In this document: positions 45,892 to 56,317 of the stretch, piece by piece
Layout of the letters: every line of letters starts with the position of its first letter
Numbering within the stretch: position 1 is the stretch's first letter
From: Mantis religiosa
Taxonomy: Eukaryota; Arthropoda; Insecta; Mantodea; Mantidae
DNA length: 64,000 nt
Reading direction: 5' to 3'
Assembly (NCBI GenBank): GCA_030765055.1
Contig: CM060953.1
Span: 189,943,147-190,007,146, forward strand
The notes under the pieces: generated by a model
The model's input: the letters and a program-made list of their open reading frames with translations, nothing else
What the model was told of the DNA's origin: nothing
Database searches by the model: none
Made by a program: the position numbers and the translations under genes

Positions 45892-47128
45892 GGGTATGTA
45901 TGACTGAAATTTTCAAATTCTGGACTAATAATGCTAGCTTTTTCAAATTTACACCATAGGTGTAGTATAATGTAAACATGTAACAACCTAAATTTAAACC
46001 ATTTTTCTCCATCAGTTTAGAAATTATGATAAATTCTGTATGTTTTTTCTTACGTCACTAAAAAGGTCCCTTGCGACAAACTATTTTGAATTTTGGTCTA
46101 ATATTTTAACCCTATGTTCATAATACACATACTTTTTGAAATTGCTCTGGGTTTTTCTGTGTCTCCTTTAGTTTAGGTCACAAATTTTTTTTAATTTACA
46201 AATATTCTTTTTTTGTCTAAAAAACTGTAAGTTTTGTGTTTGAAAATTAAAAATATATGCTTATATAAATTTCACAATAAAAACTAGGGCAATTTCCATT
46301 CCTCATGATATTCTGAACCTGTGTAGGAAATTTCATGAATGTAGTACAAAAACTGCATCGCAAGGAGCATTTTGCAGGAAGAAAAATGCTGAAAATATGA
46401 ACATTGAGAAAACAGCGATTAAAGATTTGATTGCATAACTCATATTAAAATCCACCAGGCTGATAGGTTGGACCCTCAGATTTCTTTTTCCTCTCCTCTG
46501 TTGCTGCTTTTTCCACCCTTTTCTTCTTTAGATGTTGCTTTTCTTCTGCACAACTTCGCTTCTTGCTTTGCAGGATACGAGTCTGATCTCGCTGCACTGA
46601 AGTTTTCCTTGCTGAGTCTACTACACTTTCACCTTTGATATTTTGCTGCAGCTCCAATGACTTAAGACTACCCATGTTGAACTCACTGATGTTTTTAATA
46701 ACAGCAAGATCCAATTTTTGTTTTGATATGAAAACTTCCTTTGGGCACTTATTCCATATGACATGATGCAAAGATTCATTGGCATTCTGTGTTTTTCCTG
46801 TTTTGCACCTCTCTAGTAATGTTGTAGAAGCCAGCCTCTGATATATTGCCAACATTTTAGGAACTATTTTATCTGAAAGCCTTATTTTTCTTTTCTTGAA
46901 TTGAAAATTTAAGAACGCAAAACAGACAAAGAATGTGGATGTAGGCAAAAGAGGGCGTGACTCTGACAGAGTTTAAAGGCCACCGACATTTAAATAAGCA
47001 TTTAAAAATGGCGTTCGGAGGCAAATTATGCATTTTTCACATTCGGGAATGTGTAAATTATTTTATAGAATTAAAATAAAAAAGTCGTCATTTTCACGAT
47101 TTTCATGAAATTTCAGTCATACATGCCC
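45892..47128 (-). mobile_element. TTAA-flanked DNA transposon, family T1, copy 2 (1237 bp)
   Basis: Termini GGGTATGTATGACTG at the left and its complement at the right (one mismatch). TTAA lies at 45888-45891 and the decayed duplicate TCAA at 47129-47132. It is exactly as long as copy 1 and in the opposite orientation. It sits inside LINE B, so the insertion site is independently confirmed. Confidence 0.9.
46445..46948 (-). CDS. T1-element transposase-like C-terminal ORF (167 aa)
   Basis: An uninterrupted frame from MPTSTFFVCFAFLNFQFKK to GPTYQPGGF. The core reads RCKTGKTQNANESLHHVIWN, followed by CPKEVFISKQKLDLAVIKNI, then a Lys/Glu-rich tail. It appears to be the end of a larger transposase domain (the type often labelled Mutator-like in arthropods), with the catalytic N-terminal part absent. 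Length 167 aa is far below a full transposase, so it may be a relic or a separately expressed C-terminal piece. No promoter was recognised. Confidence 0.6.
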   Translation of the reverse strand: MPTSTFFVCFAFLNFQFKKRKIRLSDKIVPKMLAIYQRLASTTLLERCKTGKTQNANESLHHVIWNKCPKEVFISKQKLDLAVIKNISEFNMGSLKSLELQQNIKGESVVDSARKTSVQRDQTRILQSKKRSCAEEKQHLKKKRVEKAATEERKKKSEGPTYQPGGF

Positions 47129-47938
47129 TCAATGTATTCAAATTTACACTGTGCTTAAAAGTTGATATCTGGAAACAAATAATTTCTTCATTAGACTTTC
47201 AATATGTACATTCCAATTTAGACTGTCGTCCATCCAAACTCCTAAAAATTTTGTCTTTCCTGTATATTTAATTTCACTTTCATCTACTATAATTTCAGGC
47301 AAATTAACTGCCTTATTGATTTTATTATGAAAACCCAATGCCTGACTCTTATCCTTATTTATAACTAATTTGTTATTTTGAAACCAAATTGATACTTCTT
47401 TCAAATTATTTATTACATTTTCTTTGAGCTCGTCCTCATTTTAACCTGATATCAGGAGGCTCGTATCATCTGCCAATAAGGAGCATTTTAAAGAATTTTG
47501 TGAATAAATTGCCAAATCATTAATATACAAAATAAATAGCAATGGCCCTAAATTACATGTTTACATGTTTACCACACTTACAAAGTTACTATTTCATAAT
47601 ATATTATTATATAAATGCACTTTTAATCACAGATTATTCACAAAAACACATGGATCAGGGTCAGGTTGGCCACGGTATTCGAAGGCGGGCCTCCTGAATG
47701 CGGGCTAGAGATGAAAATGCCCAATAAATTCGTGAAAAAGAAAGAAAATTACCGGAAAATGTATCTAAATTTTAAAAGATGACTTTATTATAAAAAGGTA
47801 AGAATTGCATTTTGATGACGTATGAAAGCCAAATATATCTAACGTATTTGCTACATTATGCACTTAATTTCCAATAAACATCGTCTGTGACTACTCAGAA
47901 AAAAAGACGAGTTTTCAACTCCGGTCCCTGGTTATAAG

Positions 47939-48441
47939 ATTCTATTTTTATTTACCCTAAATGCAAGTATGTGTAAAAATTGTACTATATTCTAGAATAT
48001 ATTAACAAAGTTTTAATTACTTAAAATTGTAAATTTAATAAAATTTCGTGGCGAATAAAGCTTATATAAATAAAGCAACAATAGCAACTCTGTCGTAAAA
48101 ACTCTGGTTTATTTTGTAAATTGTAAAGGTTTCGCCAGCACAAAAGCCTTTGAACTATTATGTTGTGACTAACTTTCAAAGGATACAGACAACCGTAAAG
48201 CTATGTACGTAGTTGCATTCCAAATGGAAATACAAATCAATAGATTCGTGTTGACCCGCTTCAAAAACAGATCTACTTTTAGAAACCATGAACGCAGATA
48301 AAACAGAGATAATGGTAAAATAGGTACTTGTTGATCACTTTCGTAGTACATTGCTGTTTTAAATTACACTTGTGTGTTTTGACTTATAGTTGAAGTTGGA
48401 GCATGTGACTTTCATTCGAAAGTTTTAAGGTTCACCCATCC
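47939..48441. other. No recognised gene
   Basis: AT-rich, no recognised feature. Confidence 0.5.
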
Positions 48442-48672
48442 GGGAGCGGATTTATAGGCACTAAAAATTAGTGAAACAGGCAGGCAAAAAGGCACTAAAA
48501 TGGGCAAAATAGGCTCTAAAATTTGCTAAGTAACAGTTAGAAATACACAAGTTTGGTAAAATGACTCTTAAAATGCACTATAAATGCACTATAACAAAAT
48601 GGCTATCATCGCAACATATGCTGCAACAAATTCGCTAAACACATACTATTTTGCGGTTCTCTAGACGAAATA

Positions 48673-50066
48673 CACTCCTGGAAATTGAAATAAGAACACC
48701 GTGAATTCATTGTCCCAGGAAGGGGAAACTTTATTGACACATTCCTGGGGTCAGATACATCACATGATCACACTGACAGAACCATAGGCACATAGACACA
48801 GGCAACAGAGCATGCACAATGTCGGCACTAGTACCGTGTATATCCACCTTTCGCAGCAATGCAGGCTGCTATTCTCCCATGGAGACGATCGTAGAGATGC
48901 CGGATGTAGTCCTGTGGAACGGATTGCCATGCCATTTCCAGCTGGCGCCTCAGTTGGTCCAGCGTTCTTGCTGGACGTGCAGACCGCGTGAGACGACGTT
49001 TCATAACACACTCAATGGGGGACAGATCCGGAGATCTTGCTGGCCAGGGTAGTTGACTTACACCTTCTAGAGCACGTTGGGTGGCACGGGATACATGCGG
49101 ACGTGCATTGTCCTGTTGGAACAGCAAGTTCCATTGCCGGTCTAGGAATGGTAGAACGATGGGTTCGATGACGATTTGGATGTACCGTGCACTATTCAGT
49201 GTCCCTTCGACGATCACCAGAGGTGTACGGCCAGTGTAGAAGATCGCTCCCCACACCATGATGCCGGGTGTTGGCCCTATGTGCCTCGGTCGTATGAAGT
49301 CCTGATTGTGGCGCTCACCTGCACGGCGCCAAACACACATACGACCATCATTGGCACCAAGGCAGAAGCGACTCTCATCGCTGAAGACGACACGTCTCCA
49401 TTCGTCCCTCCATTCGCGTCTGTCGCGACAGCACTGGAGGCGGGCTGCACGATGTTGGGGCGTGAGCGGAAGACGGCCTAACTGTGCGCGGGACCGTAGC
49501 GCAGCTTCATGGAGACGGTTGCGAATGGACCTCGCCGATATCCCTAATTTGCTGGGAAGTGGCAGTGCGGTCCCCCACGGCTCTGCGTAGGATCCGACGG
49601 TCTTGGCGTGCATCCGTCGTCGCTGCGGTCCCGTCCCAGGTCGACGGGCAAGTGCACCTTCCGCCGACCACTGGCGACAACATCGATGTACTGTGGAGAC
49701 CTCACGCCCCACGTGTTGAGCAATTCGGCGGTGCGTCCACCCGGCCTCCCGCATGCCCGCTATACGCCCTCGCTCAAAGTCCGTCAACTGCACATACGGT
49801 TCACGTCCACGCTGTCGCGGCTTGCTACCAGTGTTAAAGACTGCGATGGAGCTCCGTATGCCACGGCAAACTGGCTGACACTGACGGCGGCGGTGCACAA
49901 ACGCTGCGCAGCTAGCGCCATTCGACGGCCAACACCGCGGTTCCTGGTTTGTGCCCTGTGCCGTGCGTGTGATCATTGCTTGTACAGCCCTCTCGCAGTA
50001 TCCGGAGCAAGTATGGTGGGTCTGACACACCGGCGTCAATGTGTTCTTATTTTCATTTCCAGGAGT
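48673..50066 (-). mobile_element. Nearly intact Tc1-like transposon (1394 bp)
   Basis: Inverted ends of 27 bp (CACTCCTGGAAATTGAAATA outward) flanked by TA at 48671-48672 and 50067-50068. The interior is GC-rich and almost entirely coding on the minus strand, unlike the AT-rich surroundings, consistent with recent arrival. Confidence 0.93.
48828..49976 (-). CDS. Tc1-like transposase, open but with a displaced segment
   Basis: Cut-and-paste transposase of the Tc1 type. The start chosen (49976, MITRTAQ) is the first Met inside the element; the frame is open further out, and the true start may instead be nearer LTDFERGRI. Helix-turn-helix regions: LTDFERGRIAGMREAGWTHR and GREVSTVHRCCRQWS. Catalytic motifs: VVFSDESRF, FQQDNARPH and PWPARSPDLSPIE, with 32 residues between the second Asp and the Glu. 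Between about 49545 and 49625 the frame reads HAKTVGSYAEPWGT, while the adjacent frame reads the expected ARQDRRILRRAVGDRTATSQ, so two compensating indels shift about 25 residues. After SPIE the usual HVWD reads CVMK. Probably inactive but recently so. Confidence 0.88.
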   Translation of the reverse strand: MITRTAQGTNQEPRCWPSNGASCAAFVHRRRQCQPVCRGIRSSIAVFNTGSKPRQRGREPYVQLTDFERGRIAGMREAGWTHRRIAQHVGREVSTVHRCCRQWSAEGALARRPGTGPQRRRMHAKTVGSYAEPWGTALPLPSKLGISARSIRNRLHEAALRSRAQLGRLPLTPQHRAARLQCCRDRREWRDEWRRVVFSDESRFCLGANDGRMCVWRRAGERHNQDFIRPRHIGPTPGIMVWGAIFYTGRTPLVIVEGTLNSARYIQIVIEPIVLPFLDRQWNLLFQQDNARPHVSRATQRALEGVSQLPWPARSPDLSPIECVMKRRLTRSARPARTLDQLRRQLEMAWQSVPQDYIRHLYDRLHGRIAACIAAKGGYTRY

Positions 50067-50762
50067 GTAGTTCTTCATTTATTCCAAGTTTCATAAATGG
50101 CTCCACAGCATGTAAAAATAACTTATACTGTCTTATAATTAAAATACATGTAAATCCACTTCACTAAGTAACAACCATAATGTGCAGAAAGGTGTGAAGT
50201 AATTAACCATGTCAAAAAAACAAAAATATGGCTTTCGGGTGGGGGTTTAGGGGTGAATTTGAAATATCTGAAGCTTAGTTAGGTTTGTTTCAAATTTATA
50301 CCATTTATTTTTATCGCATATTTGCGTAGGAAACTGATCTATGTGTGCACTTGAAACACTACTTATAAAATGCGATTTTCATTCCCCACATAAAGTGTGG
50401 TCATTTGTCAATCCATTGAAATATAATTTAGCTGGTCTTTGCTGCTCGTCCTTGAGCGAATTCTAAGATTTTTCCATGACGTCATTAGTGCCTTGTGACA
50501 CGTCTTAAAGGCAGATACCTAGTTGGCCTAACCCCCTTTTTGTATATCCAATGTTCAGCGGTAACATTTCTTTTCCCGAAAATATCAAATGCAAAATGTG
50601 TTATCACAAATTACAAGCAGAACAAATTGTCTAAAAGGGCAGTTTTAGGTACTAATAAGCAGAATAGAAACAAACGTATTAAATAGGCATTTATTTGCAC
50701 TAAAGAACTAAAAGAATTAGGTTTATTGTAGGAAACGTGCAAATAGGGCAAAATCCGCCCCC

Positions 50763-51048
50763 TACTAATCTTACAAATTTCTCTTTTTTAGGTGAAGCCA
50801 CTCGCTTTATATTTAATAGCCTTTGTCTTCAATTGTCTCATTGTACTGTTTTCTGTCGTTGTTTGCAGTAGTCCGATGTGGTGTATAATTTCAGAGGCGT
50901 AGCTTGATTGTGCCTCCTTGTACTTGTTGCTGTTGCACTCCAACTGTGTAAGTGTCAGAAGGGAGTCCAAGTAGCTCTACCGTGTAGTTTCAAGAGTCTT
51001 GGTCAGAGTTTTGTTGTGCGGTAGTGTTGGATGTTGTGATGTTGTTGA
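50763..51048. other. No recognised gene
   Basis: Sequence between the TIR element and the gag-like remnant, without recognised features. Confidence 0.5.
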
Positions 51049-52060
51049 TCAAGCTGAGTCGTGCGGATGAGTCTGCACAATCTTGGAGACAGTGGTCTGA
51101 AGTGTGCTGATATTAGAAGTGGTATCTGGGATGAAGTGTTCCATATGCTGTGTACGCTGGGCAATGATGTCTAATGTATTGGAGTGATTCGCGCTGAGTG
51201 TGTTGGTGTTGTTGACAACTGGCTCCTCCAGGTTGGTCAGGCATAAGCTAAGGTTGAGAACCTCCGAGTGGAGGTCCCGTATTGCCTCACCAGATGGCCC
51301 ACAAGCTGCTGCGCTGGCGGTGTTGGCTGAGAGCTTCTCCTCGATGGCGGCCAGTCTTGTGGTGATGCTGCTGATTTCACGGCGGAGGTCTTGTAGCGCC
51401 TCAACCATAAGCGATCTTGCAGTCGTGTCTGGCATTGGCGCATGGGCTGTGGCAGAGAGCGGTTGCAGAATGTGCCTATCCTGGGTCTCTCTAGGATACA
51501 GTAGGCACTCCGCCTGTCCCATTAAGTGACCAAAGCCATTGCAGGTGGCGCACTACCGGTGACGGTTCTGAAGATTATGCTGCCTAATTGCGGATGTGAA
51601 GTTGGTTGAGCCGCAGTAGTGGCATCGTGGTGGTGCTGTGCACGAGCCAGTTTCATGGCCATATTGGCAGCAGTGGCGGCATGGATGCTGGCGGACCGTA
51701 CGGCTGGGCTCAGCGCTCAGGCGTTGTTCCAATATGGGCAGGCCGTTTTCTAAGGCAGCCGCGATGTCATCCGGGTCGGTGACTTATAGCCAGACATACT
51801 GCGTTGGCCCTTGATGTGGAAGGCTAGAACTGTTGCGCGGCGGCGAGCGTATAAAGTGTCGGCAGGTTCCTCGGAGCGCAGCAGATTACAATTGGCCATC
51901 TCTCAGGGGGAGCAGATGGTGCTGGCTGCAGTTGTGATGGCAGCCTGGGAGAGGTTTGTCAGATAATTCCAACGTTCAATGGCCGTTGGCTGAAGTAACC
52001 CCAAGGGTATGCTGCATCGGTTGGGCAGCTGTGAAGATGCTGTCCGTATATTGGAGCGGC
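51049..52060 (-). pseudogene. Retroelement gag/ORF1-like remnant with zinc knuckles
   Basis: The minus strand reads DPDDIAAALENGLPILEQRL, then Cys/His clusters CRHCCQYGHETGSC, RCHYCG and, after an in-frame stop (RHR*), CATCNGFGHLMGQAEC. A 157-residue open frame (51049-51522) then follows with a predicted coiled-coil pattern (LQDLRREISSITTRLAAIEE). Such zinc-knuckle clusters bind the element's own RNA in gag or LINE ORF1 proteins. Upstream frames are broken. I cannot decide between an LTR element and an I-type LINE, as no reverse transcriptase is present. Confidence 0.6.
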
Positions 52061-52292
52061 GGTAAGTGGCTCTAATGTGTTAGTCAGGTTCGGGAACCCT
52101 CAACCGATGTTTGTGGCGATGGAAGAGTCGAGACTCGAGAGCCCTCCAATTAAGGCTGTGGAGAGCGACGATTCCTGGCGGTTACTTTCCTCTTCTTTCG
52201 TCACATGGTGCGCAGCGGTGAATATCCTTTCAGTCCGGCGAGTCGAATGGAGTGAACCAGGATTCTGAATAACTGTCCAATTAGCCGCGACG

Positions 52293-52300
52293 CTTTTATA
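52293..52300 (-). promoter_or_regulatory. TATA box facing the gag-like remnant
   Basis: TATAAAAG on the minus strand, in a GC-rich leader about 240 bp before the first recognisable coding sequence and followed by TTATTCAG-type initiator sequence. Likely the retroelement's own promoter. Confidence 0.4.
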
Positions 52301-52470
52301 ACCGAACCAACGTTTCTCGAAAGCTGCCGAAGCTACACGATCTTTCGTGGCGGCAGGGGAAGGAGAGGGAACTGCCCAGACATCTCTCTGGCTCTTTCTC
52401 TCTCGGCAAGTAACAAGCGCTCATCGGCTCCGTGGACTTGGCTTGGGCGCTATCTGTTTCTTTCATCCCC

Positions 52471-52635
<165 letters not shown>

Positions 52636-52784
52636 AGCGTTCGCCTGCGCGTGGTTAGTCATTATCGAAACAATAACTGGCGACTATATTCATATCTTTA
52701 TGCATTTCTCACACATTTTTTACACGTCAATTGCTTCTTTCTGACAGTGCCCACACAGATTTGGTGGAAACGTTCTCCATCTTT

Positions 52785-52850
52785 CTGGACTCATCTGAGC
52801 ATCATTTAATCCATTTTATTCATCCTGGGATATGACTTAAAGTTGGAGGA
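52785..52850 (+). repeat. SINE S1 tail fragment
   Basis: GACTCATCTGAGCATCATTT, then TCCTGGGATATGACTTAAAG and TTGGAGG: the last 65 bp of the S1 tail as a single, unamplified copy. Confidence 0.75.
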
Positions 52851-53813
52851 AGTAAATAAAATAAAATTGAATGCTCTGCCTTATATTAATCGGTTCTTCT
52901 GCTGTTCTAGTTGTATTTATTTTTGCAGCACTGATTAAGTAACTGTCATAACAACAAGCAAGATTGTGGACGTAAGAAAGTCTGTATTTTGTTATTTTAC
53001 AAGTTTCTGGTGCAATTTCAGTACATATTCGGCATAAATATATTTTAAACGAACTTAAAAAAATAACAAAGTGTCATAATGAATCAATTACATACCTTCC
53101 TTCCGTAAAAGAAGCTCGATTTCTCACTTTGACAAAAGAAACAGAATCGTATTACACTGTCAACTGTCTCGGATAGTTAACTTCTTCCTTCCAACAAAAC
53201 AAAACACTACCGTCACCTAGGTAGCAGATTTTAAAAAACAAATTCGAATCGTCCGCTTACCTTACATTTACATGACAGTAGAGTCCTCATATGGGCCACA
53301 GTTAGCCTTCTGTCTGAACTGGGTAACTATGACAATGTCTCTATACAAAAGCCAGTAAAATGGCAGTGAATGTGAACTAGGAACTGCATAAATCAATTCA
53401 ACACAGACTAATTGTTTCAGAAGATAGTTCCTACATCCACACAATGATATTTTGATTACCAGGCATTATTTGACTATTTTATTCATTATATGCCATATCA
53501 AAAGCAGACTGTCATAAATTGTTAAACACAATTACACGATGATGTAATTGTTCCCGAAATGTCTAGCACAATAGATCTAGATAAAATACAAATATAACTG
53601 CTGAATGTGTTCGCTATAAATAACACGAGTTTGAGACCCGGCTCTATCCCCTCTGTGAATTAGCTGTCGTCATGTCCTTCGTGTATTGGCAATCATTAGC
53701 AGAACAAATGAAAGAGAAGAACAAGTAGATATGGAACAAGTTTTTAAAGTTTGTCTACTTAATTTAATCGTTCTTCCAAACTAGCCGTGTGTAGGCTAAA
53801 AATTGCATGATTA
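52851..53813. other. No recognised gene
   Basis: AT-rich. GACTTTCTTACG-type single-copy sequence without domains. A short S2-like fragment (CTAGCCGTGTGTAGGCT) lies at about 53781. Confidence 0.5.
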
Positions 53814-53824
53814 GATTTTCCATC

Positions 53825-54738
53825 TGCTTCTACTTCCAAACAAAAATAAATGTGAGGAACAATAGTAACATTTCTAAAAAATTCATACTAATCAGGGTGT
53901 CAGACAAGGGTGTACTTTATCACCTACACCTTTTAGTATTTATACTGACGACCTAGTGTGCAAATGGAAGCAGCTAGTGAATGTAGGTTTTAAAATTTCA
54001 AATGAAAACTTTTTAAATATGTTATTATTTGCTGACGGCTTAGTTATTATACAAAATAGCGAGTCTTCCCTGCAAAAATCTATTTTTAAACTTAGTGAAC
54101 TTTGTAAGCAATATAATATAAAAATTTATTTTATAAAATCAAAGGTTATGGTATTCATTTGGAAAGAGCCAATTAGAACAAAAATAGTTATAAATAATCG
54201 TTGCGTTGAACAGGTAAGACATTTTAGCTATTTCGGAACTGAAGTTAGTTATGACAAGGAATATGATGTCTACAATAAAATATGCAAATTTCAAAAAGTG
54301 TGTGGAACAATAAATAGAACGTTTAGAAACAAAATACGTAAAGAAACAAAATTAAAGTTCTACAAAGTTATGGCTGTACCTATACTGACATACGGAAGTG
54401 AGACTTGGACGTTAACTAAAAAGCAACAGAGTAAAATACAGGCTTCAGAAACGAAATTCTTGAGAAGTGTGAAAGGATGCACGAAGAGGGACTTAATAAT
54501 AAATGAAAATATAAGAGAAGAGCTGGACATTTTTAGTATAAATGATAGGTTAAAAGATCTCAAACAAAAATGGAAGGAACGTGCTGAAAGAATGCCAGAT
54601 AATAGACATACAAAACAAATATTACAGTATCATCCTAAAGGTAGGAGATCGGTGGGCAGACCCAGGAAACGATGGCTGGATTACTTCTAAGACGGAACAG
54701 GCACTTGGTTGCCTATGCCATGATGTGAAGAAGAAGAA
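53825..54738 (+). mobile_element. 5'-truncated LINE with 11-bp target duplication
   Basis: GATTTTCCATC is duplicated at 53814-53824 and 54739-54749. The 3' end is a short GAA repeat. It carries the last third of a reverse transcriptase ORF. Confidence 0.88.
53885..54690 (+). pseudogene. Reverse transcriptase C-terminal fragment (non-LTR)
   Basis: The frame reads NQGVRQGCTLSPTPFSIYTD, then LLFADGLVIIQNSESSLQKS, where the usual FADD polymerase motif is FADG, so the second catalytic Asp is lost. It continues through the thumb-like region (VPILTYGSETWTLTKKQQSK) to GRRSVGRPRKRW. The upstream endonuclease and fingers are missing by 5' truncation. The GRRSVGRPRKRW ending recurs in insect LINE-derived proteins I know from arthropod annotations. 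Confidence 0.88.
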
Positions 54739-54749
54739 GATTTTCCATC

Positions 54750-55029
54750 AATAAGATTAAATTATTCTAAATTGGATTAGGTTAAAAGACAATTAAATTT
54801 CCGTCAATATAACTAATTTCCATAATAATACTGTACACATATCTTACAATTTTAACAATTTTAATATACATAACTTTGAGTTGCTATTCCCCCCCACTTT
54901 ATTCCACCATGCATTTTAACACCGTGGTTTTTTATGCATGATGGCCCTAAACATAATTCATATTACCTTGGTATTAATATTTTAACAAACACTATTTACA
55001 TACATACATATTTACAAAGTCTTTGCCCT
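54750..55029. other. No recognised gene
   Basis: AT-rich spacer with a stretch of C (CCCCCC near 54890). Confidence 0.5.
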
Positions 55030-55180
55030 GTACCATCTAATTTTAATAATATGCATGATTAACTTTACCACGGTGTATATTCTTTTGTTTTCCGAAACCA
55101 TTTACCTCTTATTCTCCACATAAATTCCCCTATCCTTTTTATATCCCCCTCCTTTTGTAGTCTCATTTTCTTGACTTTAA

Positions 55181-56317
55181 AGGGGGACGTACGATAAAAT
55201 ATTCAAAAAATATAATTTCTTTTATTGTTTTGTAAAAAACTATATAGTGTTAGCTATCAAACCCCAAAATATTATGACTGTACATGGTCTGTATGTACCT
55301 TTAAAAAATTAAATGCCCTAGTGTTGCATAGTAGCATAGTAGCTACTTCCATCAGCTGTCTTGGAATCTATAAAGCCCACCTACCAATTCTTAGCACACC
55401 CAGACTTGCTAAAAAATGTCTCTATGGAGAGACACAAAACCCAAATGAAAGCCTCAACAGTTTAATATGCAAAGGTGTCCCAAAACATCATTTGTGTCTT
55501 CCATAGTGGTGAAAATTGCTACATTTGATGCTGCAATAGTGTTTAATGATGGGAATGTTGGCAGAAAGAAAGTTATGCATCAGTTAGGGTATCAATCTGG
55601 TGTGTTTATGGAAACAATTTTGCAGAGTATCGACAACATTCGCATCGCTGGTGCAGAAAAAGCTATGAAATTAATGCAGAAAGAAGCAAGGCAGAAGAAG
55701 AATTTAAAAAGAAAGGCTGAAGAAGACCAGAATGAGGATACAGACTATGGATATGGGAAGTTCAAACTTAAAATTAAAAGGCAAACTGAATAATATTGTA
55801 TTTTAATTGCCTTTCCCCGTAACTTGCATTTTCTACAACTTCAACCCATTTTGCTCTCAAACTACTTCATCTACAGTGATGCAATTTAGCACACTGTTTT
55901 CTTACGCCACAATAAACATTTTGTTGGTTCTAGAATTTAAGATTAAGGTCCAGAATGAATGTGATGATACAAAATACATGAAATTATTTTAATTTTTAGA
56001 GGATGCATATGATTGGCATTCTTTTAAATTGTATACAGTCCAACAAATTCATTTTAGTGTGTTTTAATATAACATACCAAATTTTAGAAAGATAACACAT
56101 GTGAATTTTGAAAAAAAATGGGCTTCAGTTTGTAAATATCTCTGCATATAGAAAAAATATGTAGCATTAGTTTCAAACAATGGAAAATTATGAAAACAAT
56201 TGTGCATATTAACCGTATTATCTTAAATGAGTATGCTAAGTTTAACTTCTCTAACTTTAAAACTTTGGATGTTATGGCTATTTATGTAAGACCCTCAATA
56301 TTTGTATACGTCCCCCA
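55181..56317 (+). mobile_element. TTAA-flanked DNA transposon, family T2 (1137 bp)
   Basis: Ends AGGGGGACGTACG and (minus strand) TGGGGGACGTATAC, with TTAA at 55177-55180 and 56318-56321. The termini share nothing obvious with T1 beyond an early GGG, yet the encoded domain is related. It lies inside LINE C. Confidence 0.85.
55225..55793 (+). pseudogene. C-terminal transposase-like domain of T2 (one frameshift)
   Basis: Two overlapping frames (55225-55506 and 55467-55793) join within a conserved motif: LYGETQNPNESLNSLICKGV then PKTSFVSSIVVKIATFDAAI, followed by FNDGNVGRKKVMHQLGYQSG, an Arg/Lys-rich helix and an acidic end DTDYGYGKF. The TQNxNES...CPKxxF...FN.G pattern is the same as in T1 (TQNANES, CPKEVFI, FNMG). 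One missing or extra base near 55490 breaks it. Catalytic N-terminal part absent. Confidence 0.72.

Larger units (their letters stand above)
45330..47556 (-). pseudogene. LINE B: reverse-transcriptase remnant, split by a TTAA element
   Basis: The minus-strand frame starts GPLLFILYINDL near 47550, has the polymerase motif LLADDTS near 47485, then WFQNNKLVINKDKSQALGFH and TKFLGVWMDDSLNWNVHIE. It is interrupted at 47128 by the T1 element. Reading resumes at 45887 with IAYFANFQSLISYDIAVWG and continues through IHDHNTRNR, FNGIHIYNKLP to YYSVEEYLNGK. If the T1 element is skipped the halves join at TTAA, though a one-base frame change nearby also exists. It is a 5'-truncated CR1-like non-LTR element. 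Confidence 0.85.
42456..47930 (-). mobile_element. hAT transposon copy 2, expanded by nested insertions
   Basis: It starts TAGGACCCGGAAGTTGACC only 2 bp from the end of copy 1, and ends CCGGTCCCTG at 47930. Of its 5.5 kb, most is later insertions: SINE S3, SINE S5, solo LTR 3 (itself carrying a Tc1-type element), LINE A and LINE B (itself carrying a TTAA element). Host sequence resumes at 42895-42925, 43175-43203, 44358-44372, 44938-45050 and 47640-47930. No coding sequence of its own was recognised. Confidence 0.65.
48442..50762. mobile_element. TIR-bounded non-autonomous element, possibly hAT-like, split by Tc1
   Basis: Ends GGGAGCGGATTT and AAATCCGCCCCC are inverted repeats (11 of 12). 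Internal sequence is rich in GGCACTAAAA-type motifs and has no coding capacity. A Tc1-like element occupies 48673-50066, leaving about 930 bp. No convincing 8-bp target duplication was seen. Confidence 0.4.

Noticed and set aside
49176..50096. Plus-strand frames of up to 162 residues
   Set aside because: They are antisense to the GC-rich Tc1-like transposase.
48442..50762. Firm hAT assignment
   Set aside because: Terminal repeats are present but I could not find an 8-bp target duplication or any transposase sequence.
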